DNA of 64,000 nt. It comes from Ralstonia sp. RRA. Lineage in GTDB: Bacteria > Pseudomonadota > Gammaproteobacteria > Burkholderiales > Burkholderiaceae. The stretch's first letter is position 1. Each line of letters starts with the position of its first letter. The translations under genes were made by a program, and so were the position numbers. Shown in pieces: positions 55,659 through 64,000 of the stretch. A model generated the notes under the pieces. It saw only the letters and a list, made by a program, of their open reading frames with translations, searched no databases and had not been told where the DNA came from. The stretch lies in assembly GCF_037023145.1 (NCBI RefSeq), contig NZ_CP146091.1:2356001-2420000 (forward strand), in the 5' to 3' direction.

Positions 55659-58564
55659 GAAGTGGATAGCTCCGGCAGAGCTTTAGTCGGAACAACGCGT
55701 TGCTGCACCCCTTCATTGGTGGCAATGCGAAGGGCCTCGTCAACCGCTCCGCCCAATCGCTGGCGGAGAGACTGACGCGCGTCAATCAACGATATGACCT
55801 GATAGCGCCCCAAGGCGGGGTTCTGTGGATTCATGTGAGAAGCAAGCTGGCGCAGGAGTGCGCTTCCAACGAGTTTCTGCTCCTCCTCTGTGAGCGTCAG
55901 AAACACCGGCGCCAGATGGTCCCTAACCAGAGCAGCATCCAGTAACTGCCCTTGTCGGAGGACCGCCTTTCCGGGGTCTAGGTCATGGTACAGAACCGAA
56001 CCCTCGCAAACACCGGAAACCTGGAGGAGTTCCGAATCGACCTCCTCAATGGCGTATTCGAACTCGCCCAGGCCTCCTACCGCCACTAGCGAAGTTCCGT
56101 CCCCTTTCGCCAAGGCCATACGGCAGCGCTCCATTAGGCGCGTGATGCTAGCGACAGTTTGAGTTAGCTCATCAAATTTCTGGACTGCTCGCTCAAGCGA
56201 GCGCTGTGCTTCGAGGTATTGTTTTTGTTCAGCAAATATTTGGTCGGCCGCCAGCGCTGTCGCCCGTCGGTCCTCCAAGTCACGAAAGCGCTTCTCTGCG
56301 ACCACCACCTGCTCTCTAGCGTCATAGCAGTGGTAGTTCGCGTTGTTCCAGCGCGCCGCCAACTGAGGGAGGAAATATGGGCGAGTGATGAACCATCGGC
56401 ACATGGGGCAATTGCGCGCGCCGCCTGGCACTGGGCCATAGCGACGAGCGGTCTCGCTCCCAATGTTCACGCCACCGTTATGGCAACCTGGCGCATCCAG
56501 TTCTACATTATTTCCACCCACGAGACATAGGCCGTCCATCATAGACATCCAACCCGCTGGCGACCTCAGGTGAACCTGCTCTGGCACCGCCGCTCTGAAT
56601 GCATCGGCGTTGTTTTCGATGACATCGCGCACGAGTTGCTCATACTCGGCATTGGCCAGCCAGTCTTTGATGTTGTCGTCAGCTGATTCATTGAGTCGCT
56701 GAACACCTGCTTGGATGGCCTCCCGTGCCTGCATTGCACCCGGTTTGGTGTAATACAAGGTCATGACAAGACGACTGTGACCGGCAATCTTTTGCAGAAT
56801 GGCTAACGGCACTTGGCCATCCAATGCCAAAGCGGTTATCAGAGAGACACGAAGACTATGAAGCGAGAACAATGTCGTATTGGCATTCTTGGCCCGATGC
56901 TCCTCATCGGGAACCAATCGAATGCGGTCGCCATTGGGTAGGGTCTCACCACGCCTCTCTAGCCTAGCTTGCAACTCTTCCAGGCAAATGAACCACGGGC
57001 GGTCAAGCGCGAGAATGGTCAGCGGAAAATCCGGCCTCTCGGCGTTCTCAGGCGTTCGAAAAAGGAACGCGGTATCCGGATAACTCGCAAGCTGAACTTC
57101 GGACTTAATAGGAATATGCCGACCGTCGAGTTCCGACCACTTAGTGAGTCTCTTCAGTGGATTGAACTTCTCCTGCCAACGTCGAAGCTTCTCAAGCCAG
57201 TAAAACGGGTCTTGGTGGCTTGGGCCTCCAACAATCCATGGCACGTTGTAACCTTTGGCTGTACCTGCTTTCTCCCGGTCGGCGGTCTTGTTTGTGTTGA
57301 TGTGAAGCAGCACCTTTGCATCGCCATCAATAAGACGATTGGGGCGAAGGAACACGCCATTCGCATACGGCTCTCGCTCACTTCCTTTTGCAAGGCTGTT
57401 GGCATTGACTAGCCACTCACCTTCCTGCCATCTCCAGGTATCTGCTTCTCCAGAATCGAGCATGCGAACCTGCAATGTGCGCAACGGCAGCTGAAGCTTT
57501 ACAAGCAACGCCACCCAACGAACCGGGCTCCACATTTCGTGGATGGTCTCCTTCTTTCGTGCCTGACCTCGGTTGCCGGGCTTGCTACGCACAAAGCGGG
57601 TTCGCGTACGCCAGACGCAGTCTGGGTCAGACCGGTCGATTGTTCGAGGGTCAACCTCAAACCAGACGCGTGAGATTCTGGCGCCATCTAGCTCATCAAG
57701 AACGTCGCTATCGTCCGTCTCGTCGCCTATATTGCGGAACAGCGCTGAGCTTGTAAGGCCGAGAGCGTTCTGCGCCCAGCGCCAATCTCGAAAGTTGGGC
57801 CCCTCCGCAATCATCTTCCGTAGCTCGTCAATGTACCCATATGGCAAAGTGGGACGAACACTCTCTGATGGACGGGGCAATCCGCTGCGACTCAAGTGGG
57901 GAATGGGATTGCGAAACGCAGAGGAGGTCTGTAAGCGGCCCTCGTCATCCTCTTCACAAAAATCTGGCTTCGTAAGCACCCACTCGATAAAGAAGTGTGC
58001 GCAGTTGTGAGTGAGAACCTTACCTTGCGTACGCTCCTTGCCCCATAACGTCTCGTAGAAATCCGGCACCACCGTCCTGTGCATCAACACAGTTGCAGGG
58101 TCTGTCGGAAGACTGGTCTCCACCAGGAAATCCATAAACGCATTGACCCCCTGTAGGGCATGACCAACGCCGGCCTCTCGGCCTCGGACCCATTCGGAAC
58201 CAAGCGCTCGCCAAGCCTCGAGTTGAGGATGAAGCTTGGCAACCCACTCAAGGTTGACATCATTGCGTTTGGTGACTCCAAACCTCTTCTTAGCTCTGCT
58301 CTTGCGTTTCTCTTCCGTTTTGGATGTCTTCGTTGCAGGGGGCGTAGGAAACTTCATCAGCATCGACACGTTGGCGAACTTCCATGACTTGCCGGTCTTG
58401 GTGCGGATACCCTCTGCATTGAGCTTGTCCGCGATTTGCTGGAGTGTCATCCCCTGCTGCACATACCCCACGCATCGGGCAGCGAGAGCTTCTCGCCGTT
58501 TGTCGAATTCGACTGCCGCTGCCTGCGCCCTTTGATATGCAACGGGTAGCTTCTTGGTTGCCAT
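55655..58564 (-). CDS. Large tyrosine recombinase, second of the trio (TnpB/GmtZ-like)
   Basis: 969 residues, about three times a phage integrase. Residues 38-62 (GMTLQQIADKLNAEGIRTKT) look like the HTH of serine recombinases. A tyrosine-recombinase core follows, with HSLR at 569-572, the GH at 595-596 and the nucleophile Tyr at 604 or 605 (MTLYYTKPGA). Beyond it are a Cys cluster (GGARNCPMCRWFITRP) that may bind zinc, a long coiled coil, and a C-terminal domain. Starts 6 bases after the upstream recombinase stop and overlaps the downstream gene by four bases. Confidence 0.85.
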   Translation of the reverse strand: MATKKLPVAYQRAQAAAVEFDKRREALAARCVGYVQQGMTLQQIADKLNAEGIRTKTGKSWKFANVSMLMKFPTPPATKTSKTEEKRKSRAKKRFGVTKRNDVNLEWVAKLHPQLEAWRALGSEWVRGREAGVGHALQGVNAFMDFLVETSLPTDPATVLMHRTVVPDFYETLWGKERTQGKVLTHNCAHFFIEWVLTKPDFCEEDDEGRLQTSSAFRNPIPHLSRSGLPRPSESVRPTLPYGYIDELRKMIAEGPNFRDWRWAQNALGLTSSALFRNIGDETDDSDVLDELDGARISRVWFEVDPRTIDRSDPDCVWRTRTRFVRSKPGNRGQARKKETIHEMWSPVRWVALLVKLQLPLRTLQVRMLDSGEADTWRWQEGEWLVNANSLAKGSEREPYANGVFLRPNRLIDGDAKVLLHINTNKTADREKAGTAKGYNVPWIVGGPSHQDPFYWLEKLRRWQEKFNPLKRLTKWSELDGRHIPIKSEVQLASYPDTAFLFRTPENAERPDFPLTILALDRPWFICLEELQARLERRGETLPNGDRIRLVPDEEHRAKNANTTLFSLHSLRVSLITALALDGQVPLAILQKIAGHSRLVMTLYYTKPGAMQAREAIQAGVQRLNESADDNIKDWLANAEYEQLVRDVIENNADAFRAAVPEQVHLRSPAGWMSMMDGLCLVGGNNVELDAPGCHNGGVNIGSETARRYGPVPGGARNCPMCRWFITRPYFLPQLAARWNNANYHCYDAREQVVVAEKRFRDLEDRRATALAADQIFAEQKQYLEAQRSLERAVQKFDELTQTVASITRLMERCRMALAKGDGTSLVAVGGLGEFEYAIEEVDSELLQVSGVCEGSVLYHDLDPGKAVLRQGQLLDAALVRDHLAPVFLTLTEEEQKLVGSALLRQLASHMNPQNPALGRYQVISLIDARQSLRQRLGGAVDEALRIATNEGVQQRVVPTKALPELSTS

Positions 58565-58570
58565 TTGGTG

Positions 58571-60037
58571 TCACGTCGAGATTGAGGGGGTGCGGGCAGC
58601 TTGCAGAACGTCCGCATGGTTTGCCTTGATGATTTCAGAGCGCAGAGCCGCCGTCTTGTCGTTGAGCCTCGCCACTGCGCGACCAATATGCTCCAAGCAC
58701 TCCGCCCTGTCGGCCGCCGTGTATACCTCCTGGCTCTCAAGGGAAGAGTGGTGCATGAACCGACGAATCATCTCTTCCGGAACACCAGCTTTCCGCAGAC
58801 GCTGCCCATATGCGTGGCGATGACCGTGGATAGACGTTCCGAGGTGTTTGGCTGGCTCAAGCCCGATTCGCCGCACTGCGGCCGCGTGAGAGTCCTCAAA
58901 CTTGCCCATCTTGTAGAGTTCGCCGACGGGTTCGCGCATGGTGTTCATGAACGCGAAAGGATGGTTGCGCCGACTGGGGTCGATGGCGAGTATCTGTTCA
59001 ACATAGCAATTCCAGATATTCCAGAAGAGCTCACCGAACTCGGGGACGAACCAATAAGCCTGCTTGTAGTACCCGCCCAGCTGGGACTCATGCATGCCCC
59101 CCTTCCAGCCCGCAGCAGATGTGGACAGCCCCCAGTCCCGAGGAGAAAGCCCGAAGCGTTCAGCCAGGTATTCAGTACGACACCCCTGACGTTGACGGCC
59201 TGAAGGTTCCAACCAGTTAGGGTCAGGGGGGGCGTTGCCCCAGGCAGGATGATGAATCAGCACTAGCGCTTGTCCCGCTTTTGCTGGGTCCTCCATGACA
59301 TCCCAGAGGTACAGATGAAAGGGCTCAGACACGCGGAAGCCAGCCCCATTAAGCAGGAGCGTTATCAGCATGTCGCGATAGTTGTATCGCCTGCCTACCT
59401 TGAATCCTTTGAGCACTAGGTCAAGGATACGGTCTTCTGCAAACGAGGGCGCAGCCTCCCGTTCCACGTTGGGCGGGGAATGTCCTTTCCCTCTGGTAGC
59501 CCTATCACCAGGTTTGCGCGAAGTCTCTTCGAAGGTCGACCAAGTATGTCCGAGAAAGGCTTTGTTTCGCCTGTACTTATAAGCCGCTTCAGCGAGACGC
59601 CTGTCGTATTGACTGCCGCGCCAAGTCTCCGCCGGATTATGTTTACCAGCACCTTTTGAAGCCCACCATTCGAAGAAGTCGGTCAGGTGTCGAATGATAC
59701 GGGTGCTGTTCTTCTGTCCACGAGCGCTCCACCACAAACCGCTGGGGTCTTCGCCAGTCGCTGCAGTCACCGTGCCCGTCAGGAGCCGTTGCCTGAAATT
59801 TTGGAAAATGGCCTGCTCGTCTGGATACGTGGCATGCACGTCCAAGTAGGCAAGGAATAGTCTGACTGAAGCAGTGACCTTGACCATCCAATCGGGGCTG
59901 CGGGCGTCCCAGTGCTCAATGAGGTAGTCGAGAAGAACGTCAACCGGACCTTGAGCAGTGAGCAGGACTGGCACCTCGTAGTAGATGCCACTCTCGTCAG
60001 TGAAGACCCGTCCGGCTACGACAGTGGACACAAACAT
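58571..60037 (-). CDS. Tyrosine recombinase, first of the trio (TnpA/GmtY-like)
   Basis: 488 residues. An N-terminal core-binding-like helical part (about 30-130) precedes a catalytic domain with Arg235 (NGAGFRVSE), His404-Arg407 (SIHGHRHAYGQRL), His429/430 (FMHHSSLESQ) and nucleophile Tyr439 (QEVYTAADRA). The catalytic set is complete. First gene of a three-gene operon that reads away from the right island end, 223 bases inside it. Probably the main strand-exchange enzyme for insertion in ssrA. Confidence 0.9.
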   Translation of the reverse strand: MFVSTVVAGRVFTDESGIYYEVPVLLTAQGPVDVLLDYLIEHWDARSPDWMVKVTASVRLFLAYLDVHATYPDEQAIFQNFRQRLLTGTVTAATGEDPSGLWWSARGQKNSTRIIRHLTDFFEWWASKGAGKHNPAETWRGSQYDRRLAEAAYKYRRNKAFLGHTWSTFEETSRKPGDRATRGKGHSPPNVEREAAPSFAEDRILDLVLKGFKVGRRYNYRDMLITLLLNGAGFRVSEPFHLYLWDVMEDPAKAGQALVLIHHPAWGNAPPDPNWLEPSGRQRQGCRTEYLAERFGLSPRDWGLSTSAAGWKGGMHESQLGGYYKQAYWFVPEFGELFWNIWNCYVEQILAIDPSRRNHPFAFMNTMREPVGELYKMGKFEDSHAAAVRRIGLEPAKHLGTSIHGHRHAYGQRLRKAGVPEEMIRRFMHHSSLESQEVYTAADRAECLEHIGRAVARLNDKTAALRSEIIKANHADVLQAARTPSIST

Positions 60038-60155
60038 TGCCCTTCACCCCAGCTTGAAATTGGTAGCCCCGGACCTTACTCAACGCACCCGTCCGCACAT
60101 CGAGCCGGTCTGCATACCCTATGGAATGTGGATTATTAGGGGGTAAATAACAATG

Positions 60156-60260
60156 TCACGGACACCGAACACCGAGAAATCTCGGCGCCGTGATGTTGAA
60201 ATGCCACACCACCCACCTGAATTCAACAAAGTGTGGATGTAATTTAGGGGGGAGGAACTA
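60156..60260. other. Right island end with candidate recombinase sites
   Basis: Contains a nested hairpin (TCACGG 60,156 / CCGTGA 60,188, inner CCGAG AAAT CTCGG), an inverted pair CCACAC (60,204) / GTGTGG (60,231), the direct copy of the left end motif at 60,207-60,221, and the inverted relative at 60,243-60,255. The tmRNA sequence resumes at 60,261 (ACGAACG). It must also hold the promoter of the leftward recombinase operon. Confidence 0.55.
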
Positions 60261-60521
60261 ACGAACGTTACGCACTGGCAGCCTAAGGGCCGCCGTCCTC
60301 GCACTGGCTCGCTGACGGGCTAGGGTCGCAAGACTAGCGAGGTCATTTACGTCAGATAAGCTTTAGGTGAGTCACGGGCCTAGAGACGAAAACCTAGTGA
60401 ATCGCCGTCGTAGAGCGTGTTCGTCCGCGATGCGGCGGTTAAATCAAATGACAGAACTAAGTATGTAGAACTCTCTGTGGAGGGCTTGCGGACGCGGGTT
60501 CGATTCCCGCCGGCTCCACCA
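60261..60521 (+). pseudogene. ssrA: tmRNA gene ssrA, 3' part, displaced by the island
   Basis: Starts within the tag frame (AC GAA CGT TAC GCA CTG GCA GCC TAA, end at 60,286), continues with GGCCGCCGTCCTC, the pseudoknot-rich region and a T-arm GGGTTCGATTCCCGC, and ends CGGCTCCA-CCA with CCA encoded. The acceptor half matches the 5' part at 29,864, not the island copy. It has lost its promoter and 5' domain. Length with the 5' part is 358 nt, normal for tmRNA. Confidence 0.93.
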
Positions 60522-60558
60522 AATTCCGCTCTCGAACGTCGTCTCGTCGACGTTCGGC

Positions 60559-60595
60559 AAAAACCCCCGCTGGGCTTGGCTCAGCGGGGGTTTTT
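60559..60595 (+). terminator. Terminator of the original ssrA gene
   Basis: AAAAACCCCCGCTG and CAGCGGGGGTTTTT form a 14-bp perfect stem with a 9-base loop, followed by more T. It lies 37 bases past the tmRNA 3' end. Confidence 0.9.
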
Positions 60596-60718
60596 GTTTT
60601 CGATGCGGCTCACAATCGCTCAACGCAATCAGCGGCTGTCGCCGACATCCCGGTCCAGTTTCGCAATAGGGCCCGCCACCTGCTCGGGCCGTACACATGG
60701 CTGGCGTCGCCAGTCTCC

Positions 60719-62143
60719 TTATGCGACGCGCCCGTAGTGGTCTTCAAAGCGCACGATGTCGTCCTCGCCAAGGTAGGAGCCCGATTGCACCTCAATCAGC
60801 TCGAGCGGAATCTTGCCCGGATTTTCCAGGCGATGGGTCACGCCGAGCGGGATATAGGTCGACTGGTTTTCCGACAGCAACAGCACTTGATCACCATTGA
60901 ACACCTTGGCGGTACCGCGCACGACGATCCAGTGTTCGGCGCGATGGTGATGCATTTGCAGGCTGAGCGAAGAGCCCGGATTGACGATGATGCGCTTGAC
61001 CTGGAAGCGGTCGCCCTGATCGATGCCCTCGTACGAGCCCCAGGGGCGGAACACCTTGCGATGCGTGATCGACTCATGCCGCCCCGAGCTGTTCAGCCGC
61101 TCGACGACCTTCTTGACGTCTTGCGCCCGGTCACGGTGCGCCACCAGGATCGCGTCAGCGGTTTCCACAATCACCAGGTCCTTGACGCCCACTGCCGCCA
61201 CCATGCGGTGTTCGGCGCGCACGTAAGTGTTGCTAGCGTCCTCAACCAACACGTCGCCAAACAGCGCATTGCCGTCATTGTCAACGTTTGCGATCTCGGC
61301 CAGGGCCGTCCATGAGCCGATGTCGTTCCAGCCCAAGCCTGCAGCCTTCACCACAGCAGCCTGTGCGGTTTTTTCCATGACGGCGTAGTCGATCGACAGC
61401 TTGGGGCTGGCGCCGAAGGCTTCTGCGTCGAGGCGCACGAAGTCCGCGTCGCGCTTGGCAGCGTTCAGCGCCAGCTCTGCCTGACGCAGGATGTCCGGCG
61501 CATGCTGGCGCAGTTCGTCCAGGTATGCAGATGCCTTCAACATGAACATGCCGCTGTTCCAGTAGTACCCGCCCTCTTCCAACAGGCGCGCGGCTGTTAC
61601 CGCATCCGGCTTTTCTACAAAGCGCTCGACCCGGTACGTACCATCGGTGGCAGCCAGGGCTTCACCGCCGCGGATATAGCCATAGCCCGTATGTGGTTCG
61701 GTAGGCTCGACGCCGAAGGTGACCAGGAAGTTGTCCTTGGCAACGCCGGCGGCAATCGTGGCGAGCTTGCCGAACACCGCATCATCCTGGATCACGTGGT
61801 CCGACGGCAGCACCAGCAGCAGCGCGTCAGGCGTGGCCTGCAGCGCAAGCAAGGCCGCCACAGCCACGGCAGGCGCCGTATCACGTCCCATCGGCTCCAG
61901 CACGATCGCCGAAGGTTCCACGGCGATGCTGCGCATTTGTTCGGCCACGATGAAGCGCTGGTCCTCATTGGTGATCATGATCGGCCCGGCGACATTGCCG
62001 ATACCGCGCAGGCGCAGCGCAGTCTGCTGCACCAGCGTGTGTTCACCGGTCAGCCGGAGATACTGCTTCGGATAGCCGCCGCGCGACATCGGCCAGAGAC
62101 GGGTACCGCTGCCGCCACAGAGAATGACGGGGTAAATATTCAT
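60719..62143 (-). CDS. manC: Mannose-1-phosphate guanylyltransferase / mannose-6-phosphate isomerase
   Basis: 474 residues from MNIYPVILCGGSGTRLWPMS, SD GAGGGAG. N-terminal nucleotidyltransferase makes GDP-mannose (GGSGTRLWP, VEKPD, NSGMFMLKASAYL); the C-terminal cupin isomerase domain (SLQMHHHRAEHWIVVRGTAK) interconverts mannose-6- and fructose-6-phosphate. Supplies GDP-mannose for capsule or exopolysaccharide. It lies 41 bases downstream of the kpsC-like gene, same strand, so probably co-transcribed. The frame is open 60 codons upstream across the gap without family likeness. Confidence 0.94.
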   Translation of the reverse strand: MNIYPVILCGGSGTRLWPMSRGGYPKQYLRLTGEHTLVQQTALRLRGIGNVAGPIMITNEDQRFIVAEQMRSIAVEPSAIVLEPMGRDTAPAVAVAALLALQATPDALLLVLPSDHVIQDDAVFGKLATIAAGVAKDNFLVTFGVEPTEPHTGYGYIRGGEALAATDGTYRVERFVEKPDAVTAARLLEEGGYYWNSGMFMLKASAYLDELRQHAPDILRQAELALNAAKRDADFVRLDAEAFGASPKLSIDYAVMEKTAQAAVVKAAGLGWNDIGSWTALAEIANVDNDGNALFGDVLVEDASNTYVRAEHRMVAAVGVKDLVIVETADAILVAHRDRAQDVKKVVERLNSSGRHESITHRKVFRPWGSYEGIDQGDRFQVKRIIVNPGSSLSLQMHHHRAEHWIVVRGTAKVFNGDQVLLLSENQSTYIPLGVTHRLENPGKIPLELIEVQSGSYLGEDDIVRFEDHYGRVA

Positions 62144-62184
62144 ATCAACTCCCTCAGAGATCACTATTTGCTCAACCAGTGCAC

Positions 62185-64000
62185 TTACCGGATTGCAACG
62201 TTGGTTGCTCCCGGCAACATCATTCCGCTCAGGCGCGCCTTTCGACGTTGCGCCCAAGCCCACATTCCGTACCACACGGCATTCCGGCTCCAACGCCATG
62301 CCTTGCGCAGCGGCCTTCGCCAATCGCCGGCAATCCGCTCAAGCGGGCGCGCAGCGGTCAACCCAAGCTTGCGGACGACCGCCTCTGGCGTGGTGAACAA
62401 CCGCGTGTTCCAGTCCCAGTAGATCGGGTACCGCAGCAGCGCTCCGGCCACCAGCATGTCGAGCGTCAGGGTGCGCTGCCGCCACGGCAGTGCCAGCGCG
62501 TCGTGCGTCAATCCCCAGCCGGCGTAGAACGGCAAGCCATAGGTGAACACGCGCTTGCCTCGCAACAAGGCATCAAAACCGGCGAGTGACGACAGCACGT
62601 GCACCTCGTCGGCGCAATCGACCAGCGAGAGCACGTCGGCCTCGGCGTCGACAATGTCTGCCAGCTCGCGCGCGTGCACCAGCCCCTGCCGATTGCCCGA
62701 CAACACATCCGGGTGCGGCTTGTAGACGATAAAACCATCCGGATTGCGTCTGCGCACGGCTTCCAGCAACGCTTCAGCGGTGCCGAGCGCCCCCGTACCG
62801 AAGCGGATGGAAGCATCGTCGGCCACCTGGCCCGCCACAAGAATGACGGTCTTGCCAGTCGGCGCCTTCCAACCTGGTGCGCGACGGCCAAGGTTGTACT
62901 TCGTGACGCCCAACTCAGAGACCAGTGCGCGTAGCGCCGCCGCCCGAACAAGCTCTGCATCGTCGAACTGCGTGGTGTTCAGGATGTGCGTCAGTTCGTT
63001 CGGGCTGCGCGCGTCAAAATACAGCCCCTCCCGATCCAGCACCTGGCTGCAAGGGGCGTTCATATCGGAACCCAGCCCATTCGAATGGAAGAAACCATCT
63101 TCCATACGCAGCATGGGCGCACCAGCAGGAATACCCTGCGCGCTTTTGCCGCCCCACACCACAGCGCGTTCGCCTGGCTCGATCTGCTCCGGTGCATGCG
63201 TCCAGCGCAATTTGCCACCGCCAGCGGTCAGGTAAGGCGTGGCGAAAAGCCGCTTCCATCGTTGGAAACGCACGCCGGCAACGCGTTGGCAATCCGCATA
63301 GCGCGTGCGTACCGCGCGCTGCAATTCAATGCTGTCGAGCGCGCGCTCGAGCGTGCCAACACGATGGGTTTCCGGATCCAGATAGCGCACAAGCCGCAGA
63401 TAGACCGCGTCGAACAGCGCGGCGAGGGTCGGGCGGTGTTGACGATCTGGTATCAGAAGGTCATCTGCTGTCAGACCCCACCCTGCGTAATAGGGGCACC
63501 CGAACACGCGCACCGGCACGCCCGCCAATAGCGCGTGCATGCCTTCCGGCGCGCTCACTGTATAGACGTGGTCGACGTGCGACAGCGCGGCAAAGAAGCT
63601 GAACCCGGCGGCAACGCTACTTGCACCCGCAGGCAACTCACCCGCGCCAGATAGCCCACCAGCAGCGCCACGAGTGGCGGGCCAGATCCAGAATTCCGCG
63701 TTGGGGTGCTCACGCTGTGCCGCCGCCGCCATGCGTGCAAATGCGGCCCGCGTTGCATCCGCACCGCACGGCTGGTCGATCAGCAGCACGCGCGGTTTGC
63801 CGCGTGATTGCATCAATTCCGGCGGACACTCTGGCACGGCATCGCGCGCGACATCTGCTCGGGCGGCCACCACGCGCGCCATCAGGTCAGGCAGCCCCGG
63901 CGCGGTCCCAAGACAGTCGGCACTGGCAAACAAGGCTTGGAGGGCGTGCAGCAGTGGATCTCCCGCACCGCCTGGCCCGGGCAGCCTGAACCAGGACAGC
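62185..64000 (-). CDS. kpsC: Capsule polysaccharide KpsC-like protein, 5' end outside the window
   Basis: At least 604 codons, open to the window edge (FRLPGPGGAGDPLLHALQAL in frame upstream of an apparent TTG). Two repeated halves, each with a VYTVSAPEG or VHVLSSLAGFDALLRGKRV segment followed by FGCPYYAGWGLT or YGLPFYAGWGLT, the signature of KpsC/LipA, which builds the beta-Kdo linker that attaches group 2 capsules to lipid. This fits the neighbouring manC. C-terminal tail very basic. Confidence 0.9.
   Translation of the reverse strand, partial: LSWFRLPGPGGAGDPLLHALQALFASADCLGTAPGLPDLMARVVAARADVARDAVPECPPELMQSRGKPRVLLIDQPCGADATRAAFARMAAAAQREHPNAEFWIWPATRGAAGGLSGAGELPAGASSVAAGFSFFAALSHVDHVYTVSAPEGMHALLAGVPVRVFGCPYYAGWGLTADDLLIPDRQHRPTLAALFDAVYLRLVRYLDPETHRVGTLERALDSIELQRAVRTRYADCQRVAGVRFQRWKRLFATPYLTAGGGKLRWTHAPEQIEPGERAVVWGGKSAQGIPAGAPMLRMEDGFFHSNGLGSDMNAPCSQVLDREGLYFDARSPNELTHILNTTQFDDAELVRAAALRALVSELGVTKYNLGRRAPGWKAPTGKTVILVAGQVADDASIRFGTGALGTAEALLEAVRRRNPDGFIVYKPHPDVLSGNRQGLVHARELADIVDAEADVLSLVDCADEVHVLSSLAGFDALLRGKRVFTYGLPFYAGWGLTHDALALPWRQRTLTLDMLVAGALLRYPIYWDWNTRLFTTPEAVVRKLGLTAARPLERIAGDWRRPLRKAWRWSRNAVWYGMWAWAQRRKARLSGMMLPGATNVAIR

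Larger units (their letters stand above)
29961..60260. mobile_element. 30.3 kb genomic island inserted in ssrA
   Basis: Bounded by the two halves of the native tmRNA gene. A three-gene recombinase operon reads leftward from the right end, and a complete replacement tmRNA lies next to it. Cargo includes a T6SS VgrG/effector set, a TIR protein, SRAP, acetyltransferases, an H-NS-like protein, an IS21-family insertion and many unknown small genes. Base composition and gene density differ from the flanks, most obviously in the 34-40 kb and 47-50 kb stretches. Ends are placed at the tmRNA break; a few bases shared by both sides leave an uncertainty of about four bases. Confidence 0.9.

Noticed and set aside
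29864..60521. A two-piece (circularly permuted) tmRNA gene
   Set aside because: In permuted genes the 3' acceptor half precedes the coding half over a short gap. Here the halves keep normal order on one strand, 30 kb apart, with the break in the tag codons.
29864..60521. A group I intron in tmRNA
   Set aside because: The insertion is 30.3 kb, full of protein genes and a recombinase operon, with no intron core next to the splice points.

Overview
The window is high-GC DNA from a betaproteobacterium of the family Burkholderiaceae, most likely Ralstonia or a close relative. The basis is the housekeeping gene order (serC-pheA-hisC-tyrA-aroA-cmk-rpsA-ihfB-lapA-lapB-ugd-hldA-hldD-comEA-cysM), the chain gyrA / OmpA-family porin / ubiG / gph / DUF748, and the ancestral tmRNA tag ANDERYALAA that can be rebuilt from the sequence. 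I worked from the sequence alone; names rest on recognised motifs and gene order, not on a database search.

Layout. (1) 1-29,832 is core chromosome: methionine importer (metN, start of metI), a histone-deacetylase-like amidohydrolase, mltB, cysM, comEA, heptose and UDP-glucuronate synthesis (hldD, hldA, ugd), lapA/lapB, ihfB, rpsA, cmk, the aromatic/histidine/serine block, a DUF2059 protein, gyrA, an OmpA-family protein, a glycine-zipper lipoprotein, ubiG, gph and a 1255-residue DUF748 (AsmA-like) protein. (2) 29,864-29,960 is the 5' third of the tmRNA gene ssrA, broken inside the tag reading frame. (3) 29,961-60,260 is a 30.3 kb genomic island. (4) 60,261-60,521 is the other two thirds of the same ssrA gene, followed by its terminator. 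(5) 60,719-64,000 is core or capsule-related: manC/cpsB and a kpsC-like gene that runs off the window.

The island, left to right: a left terminus with a strong inverted repeat; a decayed vgrG fragment; an XRE regulator with three 15-bp-spaced operator-like repeats; an IS21-family element lying between two truncated genes; an array of small secreted, membrane and acetyltransferase genes on the minus strand with similar palindromic repeats in most gaps; an H-NS-like protein; a type VI secretion module (VgrG, a 768-residue cargo candidate and an FGE-fold protein); three genes of unknown function including two membrane proteins; a TIR-domain protein flanked by inverted copies of a DUF3562-like gene; two related small proteins and a SRAP (YedK-like) gene; a complete second tmRNA gene on the minus strand; and a three-gene recombination module of two large tyrosine recombinases plus a small partner, at the right end.

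The main point: the recombinase trio appears to have placed the island inside the tag-coding frame of the host tmRNA gene, and the island brings a full-length tmRNA of different sequence (tag ANDETFALAA), encoded right beside the recombinases. The host halves still pair with each other (acceptor stem GGGGCCG with CGGCUCC) but not fully with the island copy, so they are one interrupted gene. The island thus seems to destroy and replace the host's trans-translation RNA. Module architecture and cargo (T6SS weaponry, TIR) resemble Tn554-type and gamma-mobile-trio islands as I remember them.
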